Shown here: piece by piece, positions 23,401-51,794 of the stretch
Layout: the number at the start of each line of letters is the position of its first letter
Position numbering within the stretch: the first letter of the stretch is position 1
Source of the DNA: Impatiens glandulifera
Taxonomy: Eukaryota > Streptophyta > Magnoliopsida > Ericales > Balsaminaceae
Length of the DNA: 64,000 nucleotides
Direction: 5' to 3'
Assembly (NCBI RefSeq): GCF_907164915.1
Contig: NC_061867.1
Coordinates: forward strand, 50,843,852-50,907,851
Program-made: the position numbers and the translations under genes
Notes under the pieces: model-generated
The model's input: only the letters and a program-made list of their open reading frames with translations
The model's database searches: none
Told to the model about the DNA's origin: nothing

Positions 23401-23417
23401 AATTAAGGGCCTATCTT

Positions 23418-23490
23418 ATTCGCGCCAATTTTTCTCGCTGTACGAACTCTCTCTACTGTCAGGGTCATCTTCTTCTTTGCCGAAACCCTA
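23418..23490 (+). promoter_or_regulatory. SMC5 proximal promoter: E2F site and telo-box
   Basis: ATTCGCGC at 23418-23425 fits the plant E2F consensus WTTSSCSS. A telo-box AAACCCTA lies at 23483-23490, 93 bp before the ATG. E2F plus telo-box is a pairing known from plant S-phase genes, and it agrees with replication-coupled expression of SMC5. Binding itself is inferred. Confidence 0.6.
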
Positions 23491-23582
23491 GCTTTGATCA
23501 TCTCCATCAAATCTCACTTTTTGATGTAAAGATTCTCAGGGAACTCGATTTTACACAAGTACGTGAAGCCCCCTTCAACTCA

Positions 23583-36429
<12,847 letters not shown>

Positions 36430-37590
36430 TAGATTTTGGTGAAAACCGATAATTCCATACTATTATTATGTTGAAAGTGGTGGCTTATTCTGTTTTTAGT
36501 TCTTATGGTAATTATTTTGTAATGATTATTAAATGTTGTAAATTGTATTCAACTTTATAAATACAAGTTTTAGCTCTAGACATGAGCAGATTAGGGTAAA
36601 AATAGGGATGAATGGATTTTACAATTATTTTTTACATTTTATCTTTAAAAACATTTTAAGTTAGAATCAGAAGATTTAAGTAAAAATGTTATAATTTTAT
36701 ACCATGTTTACTGTCTTTTTTTTCCAAATAAAATTAAAGAATTTGCATATGAAAATAATTATGATCAAATTGTAATTATGCCATTTTTTAATAATATAGG
36801 CTAATAGGCTAGAGATTATATGAAATATCAATGTTCTAATAGACATAATAATTTATCTATTTTATAACTGTAATTAATATGCAATAATATTTTAAAATTA
36901 TCATCACTCACATTTTATTATAATTTAGACATCACAATTCACAACATTATATAGAGCCTATTACTATTATGATTTTATAAAATTGAAAATATAATTGTGT
37001 ATAACATAAGCAGAACACTATTATGAAATATAAATGTTTAATTTAACATAACAAAATTGGTATCATTAAAATATGATTATTTTTTTATATTATCTCCCTC
37101 CTTGAGAAAAAAAATAATTTATTAACATCATAATTATATTTTATTATAATTTAGACATCACAACATTTTATTGAGTTTTATAAAATTCAAAATATAATTA
37201 TGTATTCCATTAGCATAATACTAGTATGAAATATAAATATACAATATAACAAATTTAGTATGAGTTAAAATATGATATGTTTAAATTAGAGTGAGAAAGA
37301 TACAAATGTATATATTTAAAAAAAAAAAACAGTTTTATTCAACTAAATTATAATTTTGGTGGGAAAAAAATAAAGGAACTTATTTTCATCCTTTACCTTA
37401 CCAAATATACAAACAAAATCATCCCAATTTTTATTTCGATATTTTTTTTTTGTAAGTAATTATAAAAGGATTCATTCATCTAAGATGTAACATTTTCAAA
37501 TCTTAACCCTGACCCTCTTCTCTCGATTTCATACACTATTCATTGAAGACTAAGAGAGGTTGTATTTACTGTTTCTTATCTTGCGCCCTC
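36430..37590. other. AT-rich intergenic DNA between SMC5 and the helicase gene
   Basis: Two related stretches, around 36900 and 37140, share ATTTTATTATAATTTAGACATCACA-type phrasing, a decayed duplication of about 240 bp. No gene is seen. Confidence 0.5.
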
Positions 37591-37592
37591 AT

Positions 37593-37704
37593 TATGTCAC
37601 ATTAATTATATACGACGTCGTTTCATTTAACGATTATAAATAGATCCTTATGTGACATTAATTATATACGACGTCGTTCCATTTAACGATTATAAACGGA
37701 TCCG
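37593..37704. repeat. 56-bp tandem duplication carrying ACGACGTCGT, upstream of the helicase gene
   Basis: Two near-identical 56-bp units each contain TGT(C/G)ACATTAATTATATACG and the palindrome ACGACGTCGT (37612-37621 and 37668-37677). They lie about 500 bp upstream of the helicase ATG, where bZIP-type factors could bind the GACGTC core. Confidence 0.8.
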
Positions 37705-37730
37705 TTAGGGTTCGTAACTGAACCCTAACG
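37703..37730. promoter_or_regulatory. perfect inverted repeat of the telo-box motif
   Basis: CGTTAGGGTTC (37703-37713), a 6-nt loop, then GAACCCTAACG (37720-37730). The two 11-bp arms are exact reverse complements and place AACCCTAA on both strands, in the helicase promoter. Confidence 0.7.
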
Positions 37731-38152
37731 AAACCATTAACAATGTTTTAGGATAAAGTTAATGTGTCACAATGAAAGTCCTAGCCTATCTTATCTCAGT
37801 CAACTACAAGAAATTGTTTGTCCTTATTCTCAAGGGGTCAAATGAGTCAAATGAATTAGTGAAAACCCAAAATCAAGGTTTCATTTTTACTGGTGCAGAA
37901 TGGGCAGACCGGTTTCATAATCTCAGATTCCTCTCGATTTGTCTCCGGCACGGTGAAGAAAGATTCTTCAAGAATTTCCTTGGCTCACACAGAGAGTTTT
38001 GTTTTCTATTCTATTTTGGACTGTTTCCTCAAAATAGTTTTTTTTTTCAGCAAGATTTCGCTTTAGATATTCAATAAGCCATAGATTCGGAGCTAGCTCT
38101 GAGATCCCAGATATTCGTTTTTCAGATTTTGTAATAACTTTGATTTGTTGTA

Positions 38153-41793
<3,641 letters not shown>

Positions 41794-42794
41794 CATTTAA
41801 ATTTTTTCTTGATAAATGTTCCTCCAGCTGTCAACAGTAATTCAGGTGGGTTTATAGTTTATTGATTGATTATGATGTACTATTAAATTGCCAATCATTT
41901 CTTATTTGCCCCTCTTTTGTTGTTGTTTCTGTAGGTCAATGGTGGCTATATAAGAAAGAAAAACTTTGGGTTTTAGCACATTAATGGTAGTATGTAATAT
42001 GTCCATGGATGCAAAGCTTTTATGTTTGTGGCGTTGTCGTAAGATTACTATGGACCTTGTTGTTACTCATTCTCATTGTTACCAATGCCCACCGAAGAAG
42101 AAACCTTTGAGTAGTAAATGAAGGAATGTTGTGTGTGATGTGGCATGTAAAGACAACTGGTAGTCGTCTTAAGTTAATCCCAGACTATTATTGCTTAAGA
42201 CGAAGTTTAAATTTGTTTGTGTTAATTCCAGACTATTATTGCTTAGAACAAGTTTACAGTTGTTTTTGTTAATCCCAGACTATTATTGCTTATAGTCTAT
42301 TACTCAAGTTTGTTTTAGCCTCCTTTAGAGTTTTTTTTTTTAAAAGAGTTTTCTGGGTTGTTCTTAGTTTTGGGTTGGCAGTTTGAAAATTTGAAGTTTT
42401 ATCCCAAGATGTAGAAGATGAGTGTGGGTTAACACAAGGTCTAGGTCAAATAAAAGTATTAGCAAAAAAATGTGTTTATATATTCTTTGAAGGGTGCTTT
42501 GCTTCCCAGCTAACTTCAAGTTTCTTGACATTTTTGCCTATTGACAAATTCAACAATAGGTCACAGTGTGTATTATTGTGCAAATAGTTTACACCCTGTA
42601 CTCTCAGCATAGATAGGAGTACAAATCACGATGGTAAGAATATTATGGTCGCATAGATTCAAACATTAAGAACTCCCCATTGACAATTATACAGCAAACC
42701 TTAGTTCTTCAATCTCACTAGATTAACCGAACATTCTGGGTTATGCAGCTGAAAATTCTTGTGTGATGTGTTTTTTTAGGGGTTTTATTGTCGC
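41794..42794. other. helicase 3' flank
   Basis: A phrase CCCAGACTATTATTGCTTA is repeated three times between 42178 and 42295 (about 55-60 bp apart) in the downstream/UTR region. No other gene is seen. Confidence 0.5.
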
Positions 42795-45790
42795 AATTAT
42801 AGGGTGCATGATTGAAATCTTATATTTCTAAGTTTAACTGGTAGTTGATCGTGGATGACATTTGTTTTTCTGTCTCAATTATGTTTCAAACATTAATCAA
42901 CACAATTAAATATATAACATTATTAATATACTTATTTATCTTTTATATTTTATATAAGTTTTAAATTTATTTTTTTATAATAATATGAATTTTTTATAAT
43001 ATTATATTAAAATTTATTATTTTATCATAAATTTTTTTAATTTTTTAAGAAAATACAGGATAATACAATATTTCGCAGGAATTTTTGAAATCGAATGGAA
43101 GTTTATAAAAATAATCTCGAATGAGAGTGGAACAAGGATGTTTTTTTTAATAAAGGAGAATTAACATGACACCCAACAGTCCTACGCTTAAACTCAAAAC
43201 GCTTCAAGATGAAATCGAACTCGTGACATTTTGTTAAACGCATTATTCGTCATAATCCTCCTAATTGCTATCCGTATTTATGAGATTAAGGATAACAAAA
43301 GGGTTTCGAGTCTTTGTCCCAGTCCCCATATGTGTACCATCCTTACCCATCCGCAATAATTTTTTTATATAACATGCTCACACCGATTAGGGAGGGTGAT
43401 ACATCTAAATAATATGTAGATTTGATAGGATGACACTAGTGTTTATTCTTTTTCAAATAAATGACAATTTTGAAACACATAACAAAATAGAATGGATCTA
43501 AAAGATATTAGCTCTATGAAAATTTTGTGGGCCCTTATTTTAAAAAATAAATAATAATAATAATCAAACCTAGACTTGGGCCTGACTTGGGCCAAAATTT
43601 ATCTAAATTATTCTTATAAAGTTTGCCTTATATTATTTAATATTTATTAGGTAAATAAATTAGCTGATCCAAACCAAAAAGTCCAAAGCTCATGAATGTT
43701 TTATTATAAGGATGGATAAATTAATTGGGCTCAGGCCTAAGTCTAGGTTTTAATATTATTTTATTTAAAAAAAAGGACCAGCTAATTTTTTAGGAACAAG
43801 CCTGATTCATTATTATATATTTTATTTTTATGTTTTTCTTTATAGATTTTACTGATCTTAGCAATAATTTGATTTATAATTTAAAAAACAAAATTAATTA
43901 AATAGTTATTTATAGTTTTATAATAATTGTTTTTTTTATGTTTAGTCTTTTTAAAAAATTTCTTTTAAATTTTTATATATGTATATTTGTTTTGTATATC
44001 ATTTCTTTTAAATGCATATATACATATAAGATATAACAATGTTTCTTATAATCAACTTCATGGTGGTCCAATCATATAAATCCAACCCATTTTTAAATGG
44101 GTCAATTGCTTTAATTCTTACTAAACCGAATAAATTTGATTTTATAGGATGAGTTCATTTTACTTCAAAATAAGATGTGTATCTAGAGGCCCATAATATT
44201 TAGCAGACCAATTTTAGCAGCCTCTTTCTAAAAAAAATTAATAATAATTTAAGGCTTATTTGATTTTTATTTTATTTTCTCTACAAAATAAACACATTAG
44301 GTTAGTTTCACAATAACATATTTATTTCATTTGTTTCATTTTAATAAAGAAAAAACTTCTTTAATTAGTCATTTATTTTTAAATAATTAATTTGGGACTG
44401 GGTTGATATAACGTCTATTCAAAAAAATATTATTATTATTTTAATCATTTAAACAAATATTTTTAAATAATTTAATGTTTTAGGTATAAAAATATAAATA
44501 AAAAAATCAAAGCACGACTTGGGCCTAACTGAGCCCATTTAATTTATCTATCCATCTAATATAACAAATTTTGAACACTAACTCGATGTTGGCATAATAA
44601 TAAGTCACGGTTAGCCTAAAATAAAAAATCATTTGCAATAAAATTCTATTTAAAAGGTTTTTATAATAGAAAAATAAGTATAATTTTTCATATCCACTAA
44701 ATTAAAAAAACATTTTAGTTTTATTTTAATATTAAATAACTACAAAGAAAATTACATCTTTGTAAGTTATATATTTATTTAATTATTAGTTTATACTAAT
44801 AATCTTTATTTTCTTACATATTTAATATTTTCAGTTTCAAACAAGACTTTATAAAGTTTATTCTTTTTCTTTAAGTTGTAATATTAGTTCAAAGACTCAT
44901 TTATAGTTTTTACCATATGAGGATCGGATATGTCCCGATCCCCAATTCTAATATTTACAATGTAACAAAAAATTTTGGATTTTCATCAATCAATATAACT
45001 CACTGTTCTTCATATTTCTTTCTAGAATTCTTGTTTGATTTCTTGGTTAAGGTTCAACATCCACTTTTTCAATTTTATAATTTTAAAAAATAATTATAGT
45101 GATAATTATAACAAAATAATATATTTCAAAATGCTACCTTAGAGTCAACCGTGTGAGATTTAATTCTTAATTGAATTAATTTAGCATTTTTTTTAAGATT
45201 TCTCATTCCTTAGTCAGAAAGATATGGGACCATGAAAGAGGGATTAAGTGAAACAGAATTGTCTGGGTGTAGAGTTATGGAAACACTTCTTTTTCCACCC
45301 CATGGAACAATATGCTATGTTACTGCTGAAACATGATGATTTTCAAAGATCTTGAGCAAATTCAAAGAAAGTTTTCCTTTAGTCATCAGAATATTTTTCT
45401 AAATCTATCTCAGTCAATAGTGTGTGAGATTCTAATTTATCACATCAAATTGCTATTATAAAAATTTATAAAAAGTTGGTTTATATGATTGTTTAAAAAA
45501 AAATATCCACTCCGTTCGTCGATCAAACCATGATTCTCTCCTCTTCACATTGATGGTTAGAATGAGGTAGGTTTTAACCTTAAACTATGTAACTTAATAA
45601 AAATAAATTAGTTTTTCAAATATTATATTATTCTGGTTTAATCAATTAAATAAGTGATATGAATGATCTTTGATTTCAAGTTGTTGTGCATTTCATTGAC
45701 CTTTTGACAATTTAGGTGAAAATTGAATGATTGAATAGGCAAGTTGATTAATATTTATCGAGCCATTTGCTTGTTGGTGACAATTAGGGG
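42795..45790 (+). repeat. ~3-kb repeat unit, copy 1
   Basis: Landmarks in order: AGTTGATCGTGGATGACATTTG, GGAATTTTTGAAATCGAATGG (43078), ATTATTCGTCATAATCC (43243), GATGACACTAGTG (43429), CCTAGACTTGGGCCTGACTT (43569), AAAATGCTACCTTAGAGTCA (about 45128) and GGTTAGAATGAGG (about 45554). All recur in copy 2, and the earlier ones in copy 3. It is non-coding; the family is unknown to me. Confidence 0.7.
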
Positions 45791-45794
45791 GGGG

Positions 45795-46290
45795 GGTTCA
45801 ATTTGAATTTTCCTATTATAACAATTTTCTAAGTTTGATCAGTAGTTGAGTTAGGATGACATTTGCTCTTCGTCTCAATTATATTTCAAACACTAATAAA
45901 ACAATTAAATATATAAATCACTAATATATTTATTTATCTTTCATATTTAATACGAGTTTTAAATTTATTTTTTATAAAAATATGAATTTTTAATTTATTA
46001 TATTAAAAATTTATAATTTTATGATAGAAAACTTTATTTTTTAAGAAATATAGTATAATACGATATTTCGCGGGGATTTTTGAAATCAAATGGAACGTGA
46101 ATGTTTATAAAAATAATCCCGAATGAGAGTAGAACGAGGATGTTAAACACATTATTTGTCATAATCCGCCTAATTGCTATTCGTATTTATGGGATTAAGG
46201 ATGACAACAGGGTTTCGAGCCTTCGTCCCCGCCCCAATCCCCATGTGTACCATCCTTCTTCGATCCACAATAATTTTTTATATAACATCC
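45795..46290 (+). repeat. ~3-kb repeat unit, copy 2, left part
   Basis: It repeats the start of copy 1 (CTCAATTATATTTCAAACAC, GGGGATTTTTGAAATCAAATGG, CGCCTAATTGCTATTCGTAT). It is then interrupted by a MITE and the Copia element, and the unit resumes at about 53928. Confidence 0.65.
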
Positions 46291-46314
46291 TAAGACCATC
46301 TCCAATTGAAACAA

Positions 46315-46518
46315 GTTAGAATATATAAGTAAGCAAGAACTTGTTGTAGATTAATAATGTATTTATGTGTGTTATTACAATTACAAGAGTATGAATTTAT
46401 ACAAAAATAAGGGAAACTAAAAGGTTAGAATATGTAAAGATTTTAAATACACTTAATAGATGGAATATGAAAACTAAGAGACTAAGTGTGTTGCTCTTTA
46501 ATGGTAGAGTCTTTAATA
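46315..46518 (-). repeat. Copia 3' LTR (minus-strand orientation)
   Basis: 204 bp, from GTTAGAATATATAAG to GTCTTTAATA on the plus strand. On the element strand it begins TATTAAAGAC, not the usual TG. Confidence 0.9.
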
Positions 46519-49500
46519 CCTTCCCTCAAACGAAACGGGGAGGCACACACCGTGAGTTTGTTACGTAATAAAGCAAATCGGTTTGACGGAAGTCCTTTGG
46601 TGAGGATGTCGGCAAATTGATCATCAATAGGTATATATCGGATGTAAAGAGCTTTTTGAGCAACACGTTCGCGAACAAAGTGAAAATAAATCTTTATATG
46701 TTTCGTACGAGCATGAAAAATTGGATTGGCTGACAGAAATGCAGCACCAATGTTGTCATACCATAGAGTGGGAGGTTGAAGTGGGGAGATACAAAGTTTA
46801 CGTAGCAAGGATTGGAGCCAGATGAGTTCAACAGTGTTATGAGCTAGAGCTCGACACTTAGACTCGGTACTAGACCGAGCAACAACTTGTTGTTTCTTTG
46901 AATTCCAAGAGATAAGATTATCACCAAGAAATATGCAGTAGCCAATTGTGGAGCGACGATCGTCCGGACAACCAACCCAGTCGGAGTCAGTAAAGGCAGA
47001 TATATATCGAGAGAAGATGATGGACGAATGAGAAGTCCATGATGAGGAGTATGACGAAGGTAGGAGAGTATTCTTTTTACTGCAGACCAATGAATGGTGG
47101 TAGGAGACTGCATGAATTGGCAGGCACGGTTGACAACAAATACTAGTTCAGGTCGAGTATGCGTCAAATATTGGAGAGCACCAATAATGCTGCGATACAA
47201 AAATGGTTCAGGAAGAGTGTCGCCATCATGGCGAGATAAAGATAAAGATGACCCAGAAGAGATTGGAGTATTAAGAGGTTTTGAGTCACTCATATTGACT
47301 CGAATAAGAATGTCATTGATATATTTTGATTGAGAGAGAAAAATGTTGGAGGTAGATCGATGAGCTTCAATTCCGAGAAAATAGTATAGTGGACCTAAAT
47401 CTTTAAGGGGGAAAATGTGGTTAAGTTGAGAGATGATTGAGGAGATGTGAGATGAAGAATTACTAGTGAATATAATATCATCCATGTAGACAAGAAATAA
47501 CAATATAATTTGTGGAGAGTGGTACATGAATAAAGAAGAATCATTTTTGGATTCTTGAAAACCAATGGAAAGAAGAGCGGATTTCAAGGTAGTATACCAT
47601 TCACGGGGAGCTTGTTTGAGTCCATAGAGTGCTTTGTGAAGTTTGCACACATGATTAGGATAATCAGGATGAGTGAACCTAGGCGGTTGAGACATAAAAA
47701 CTTCCTCGTGTAGAGTTCCATGTAGAAAGACATTGCTAACACCGAGTTGATGAATAGGCCATTGACGAGTGACGACAAGTGAGAGGATGGTTCAGATGGT
47801 AATATGTTTGACAACTGGGCTGAGTGTTTCAAGATAGTCAATGCCTTCTTGTTGATGAAATCCCTTTGCAACTAAACGAGCCTTATTACGTTCAATGGAA
47901 CCATCGACTCTTTGTTTGATTTTGAAAACCCATTTGCAACCCACGATATTCTGCGAGGATCGAGGAATAAGAGACCACGTCTTATTTTGAATTAGAGCAT
48001 TAAACTCATTTGCCATGGCAGAACGTCATTGAGTATCTTTATTGGCGGTGGAGAAACATGTGGGTGGAGAGGTGGAGATGGTGGAAATGTTAGCATTGTG
48101 AAGGGCATGAGTTTTGGAACGTGTGATCATATGATGAGAAGAACATTTAGGAGCATGTATAACGGTGGGAAGTCCACATATGGGAGTAGAATGATTGATT
48201 GAAGATGAATTGGTTGCTGATGATGGTTGATAGGAGTTTGATGTTGGCGATTTGATTGGTGAAGATGGATGGTTGGAGTTTGATGATGATGATGAGTGTT
48301 CGGATGTTGTAAAGGATGGTACTACATGGATTTGTGATGTTAAAATTGGGGAGATTGGTGGTGATGACCGTGGAAGAAAAGGAAAGTGCGATATTGGAGA
48401 GACTGATGGTGTAGAAAGATTGGTAGATTTTGATAATATACTTTTAAATGGAAATGTTTGTTCATCAAAAGTGACGTGACGAGAGATATATATTCTGCCA
48501 GAAGGAAGGTGTAGACAACGATAGCCTTTGTGATTTGGACTATAGCCAAGAAAAATACATTTTAGAGTTCGAAAATCAATTTTGTGAGAGTTATATGATC
48601 GAGTGAGAAGAAAGCAAAAACATCAAAAAGTTTTAAGGAATAGATAGTTAGGAGGACAATTAAAAAGAATTTCAAAGGGAGATTGACGATGCTTACCATT
48701 TGAAGGAAGAAGATTAATGAGATACGTACTTGTTAGAAACGCATCATCCCAATAAGATAGGAGCATATAAGCATGAGAAAGAAGAGTGAGACTCATTTCT
48801 GTAAGGTGGCGAATCTTGCGTTCATCAATAATATTTTGTTCACTTGTATGAGGACATGATAGACAATGTTGGATTCCATGAGTTTCAAGATAAGATTTCA
48901 GACTCCTATATTTGCCTCCCCAATAAGATTGTAGAGTTTTAATAGATGTGTTGAATTGATTTTCAACAAGTGTCTTAAATTTAATAAAAGTTGGCAAGAC
49001 ATCAAATTTTTTATAGATAGGATATAACCAAGTAAAGCAGCTGTAGTCATCGATAAAATGGACAAAATATCGAAAACCGTTAGTAGAGAAAAGAGGAGAA
49101 GGACCCCAAACGTCAGAATGTATTAATTCTAATGGAGGCTTACAACGAGATTGAGAAATAGGAAAAGGAATTTTGTGTGCTTTTCCATATTGACAAGATT
49201 CACAAAAACTTAATTTCTTATTGCCAATAATAGGTAAATGAAAAGAAGACATAATAAAGGTTGATGTTGATAATGAAGGGTGTTCAAGACGATGATGCCA
49301 AGAGTTTACGATGAACGAGTTCCAATAAGAGCTTGATGAGTGGGCGGAGGGTTGACGATTGAGTTTAGGCGATATAGCCCATTTTTAAGTGTTCCGCGAA
49401 GGAGTTCCCTCTTCATGACCTGATCCTTGACAATACAATAATTTGGATGAAATTCAAAAAAGATATTATTATCGGCAGAAAATTTGGAAACACTTAGAAG

Positions 49501-50833
49501 ATTTTTTGTTATTAATGGGACATGCAATATATTACATAGATGAAGGTTTTTATTGGAACATGGAATGAATGATTACCCAATATTAGAAATAGGAAGAGGG
49601 TTAACGTCTCCCATTTTAATAGTTTCTGTACCATTATATGGAGTTGAGATGCTAAGATTGTCTAGGTTCGTCGTGAGATGGTTAGTAGCACCAGAGTCGG
49701 GATACCAGGCCGAGTTATAAACAGAAGAAGGTGTAGCCATCATAGAAGAGTGTATCGTTGAATTTTGATTTTGATGACGTCGACAAGTTTCAGTCGAATG
49801 ACTTGTAAAGTTGCAAATATTACAAAACAAACCTGATCGATAAACTTTAGTCGCATGACCAAAACGATCACACAATTGACATTATATTTTATTTATATTG
49901 GGCCCACGAGGCCCACGACCCAAAATAGAAGGTCCATTTGTAGAAGGACCCCCTAACCCGATAGTAGAAGCCCGATCAGAGTGTGAAAATTTAGATGAAC
50001 TTGAAGGCCCATTTATTTGATATCCATTGGAATTATGGGAGCTCAATCTATTGACAGTTTCATTTTCTACAATATAATCACTTGGAGAGGAGATCGAACG
50101 TCACGATCGTTGGAAGTGGGATGGTTTCGAAATCCCTCTCGATCAAAAATCAAGATTAGTGGTTGAAGAGTTAGAGTGGAGTGATTCAAGACGAATCTCA
50201 TGTGTAAGGAGCATTCCTTGGAGGTCTTCGATAACGATAGGGTCGATGCGTGTGGTTACCACTACTGTGAGAGATTTGTATTCAGGACCGAGTCCTCCCA
50301 AAGCATAAATGATGAAATCTTGTTGAGATATGTTTTGCCCAGCACCAGCGAGACTATCGATGATTAATTTTATTTATTTTTTGTAAATATTCAGCCATTG
50401 GAAGTGAGCCCTTCTTTACTGTCTGAAGTTGAAGACGAAGATGCATTAGACGAACTTGAGATTGAGAGGCGAATCTGCGTTCTAAAGCAGACCAAAGGGC
50501 TTTAGATGTAGTGCATGATTCACCAACCACTTGGGCTAGGATGGATTCTGAAAGGGTGGAGAGAAGCCATGAAAGGATCCTCTGATCTTGCTCCTCCCAG
50601 ATGGTAAAAGCATGATTTGGAGTGAGGACACTAGATTCGTCAGCAACATCGACTTGGAGAAAGACTTTAGGGGCAAAATTAGTTCCAGTAACATATAGAT
50701 AGAGACCATAACCTTTTAGGGTAGGTAAGATTTGAGATTTCCAAATAAGAAAGTTTTTGTGATCGAGTTTAATGGATGTGAGATTGTGGAAGAGATGAGT
50801 GGTTGAAGCGAAAGAAAATGAAGAAGAGGCCAT
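46482..50833 (-). pseudogene. Copia gag-pol polyprotein, broken frames
   Basis: Read on the minus strand, gag (50833-50354) begins MASSSFSFAS and carries the Copia gag domain. A zinc-finger-like region and protease with WYPDSGATNH are at 49875-49573. The GAG-pre-integrase domain lies at 49527-49306. Integrase (49252-48623) contains IHSDVWGP, but the second catalytic Asp is replaced by Tyr in LQSYWGGKY. Reverse transcriptase is split between about 48016-47792 and 47695-46844 and includes YMDDI. RNase H runs from about 47000 to 46482 with TDSDWVGC and ADILTKGLP. The frame changes several times, and gag is cut soon after AEYLQKI. It is therefore dead as a coding unit. The domains suggest a RE1/Ale-like lineage, which is an inference. 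Confidence 0.92.
46519..46531 (-). other. polypurine tract of the Copia element
   Basis: On the minus strand GTTTGAGGGAAGG directly precedes the 3' LTR start. Confidence 0.7.
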
Positions 50834-50864
50834 AGATACAGAGGTTTGTTAAAACCGAATAATG

Positions 50865-50876
50865 GCTCTGATACCA
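50865..50876 (-). other. primer-binding site (initiator tRNA-Met) of the Copia element
   Basis: On the minus strand TGGTATCAGAGC, the standard Copia PBS, follows the 5' LTR by one base. Confidence 0.9.
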
Positions 50877-50877
50877 A

Positions 50878-51081
50878 GTTAGAATAGATAAGTAAGCAAG
50901 AACTTGCTGTAGATTAAGAATGTATTTTTGTGTGTTATTACAATTACAAGAGTATGAATTTATACAAAAATAAGGGAAACTAAAATGTTAGAATATGTAA
51001 AGATTTTAAATACACTTAATAGATGGAATATGAAAATCAAGAGACTAAGTGTGTTGCTCTTTAATGGTAGAGTCTTTAATA
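50878..51081 (-). repeat. Copia 5' LTR (minus-strand orientation)
   Basis: 204 bp, the partner of 46315-46518. The same ends are present, with about seven substitutions and no indel by eye. Confidence 0.9.
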
Positions 51082-51721
51082 AAAAAACTATTTTCAAACT
51101 CATTTTGGTGTAAATGTCACATCAAATAATAATTCTTCTCCAACCGAAAAATTCATTCTCAAACCCTAAAAAATAATCTTATAATATTCTTTCTTACATC
51201 AACTTTTATCACTTTTTAATATCACTCAATATATTTTACAATGTTATAAATTAAATGTTATAAATTATAGTACAATATTTTAATATCATCCCATTATTTT
51301 ATATTTAATTGTAAATTAATTATAAAAACTCATTAAAAGATCAGGATCGTGCATAGTGCATATATTGAAGATGTGAGTTCTATAAAAATATCTCAGGATT
51401 CGTGCATATGTTATAGCCGAACAAACGCATTTTTGAGAAAAGAGCTTAACAAGTCCAATCGAATGCATTTCAAACCGATGTATTTGGACAATATTTTAAT
51501 AATATTGGAGGAAGTAATGTTGATTTGCAGAATTATTAAATATTGATGGTTTGTTTTATCATTTGTAGTGTATTTTTATTTTTTTTGTATTTGTGTATTA
51601 TTTTAGTTTATGAAGTACTTTGTATTTTGTGTATTATTGTAAGCATTTTATGTATTTTTCTTAATTGTTTTTGTTATTTTTTTAATATTGTTCATTATTA
51701 TAAATTTATGATATTTAAAAA

Positions 51722-51794
<73 letters not shown>

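Larger units (their letters stand above)
46315..51081 (-). mobile_element. Ty1/copia retrotransposon, complete in structure but degenerate
   Basis: Two direct LTRs of 204 bp each (46315-46518 and 50878-51081) bracket internal DNA on the minus strand. This has a PBS complementary to initiator tRNA-Met, gag, protease, integrase, RT and RNase H in Copia order, and a polypurine tract abutting the 3' LTR. The LTRs differ at roughly seven positions by eye. The flanks AACAA and AAAAA are an imperfect 5-bp target duplication. It inserted into a MITE whose left end is AGACCATCTCCAATTG (46292 onward) and whose continuation resumes at 51082. Coding frames are broken, so it is not autonomous. Confidence 0.93.

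Noticed and set aside
37772..38077. 101-codon frame upstream of the helicase gene
   Set aside because: It overlaps the promoter/leader, resembles no protein, and the helicase start at 38153 is well supported.
45787..45796. run of G
   Set aside because: A ten-base homopolymer inside a repeat copy; likely slippage or sequencing, with no motif of interest.
47094..47333. plus-strand frame with RXRX composition
   Set aside because: It is antisense to the Copia reverse transcriptase region.
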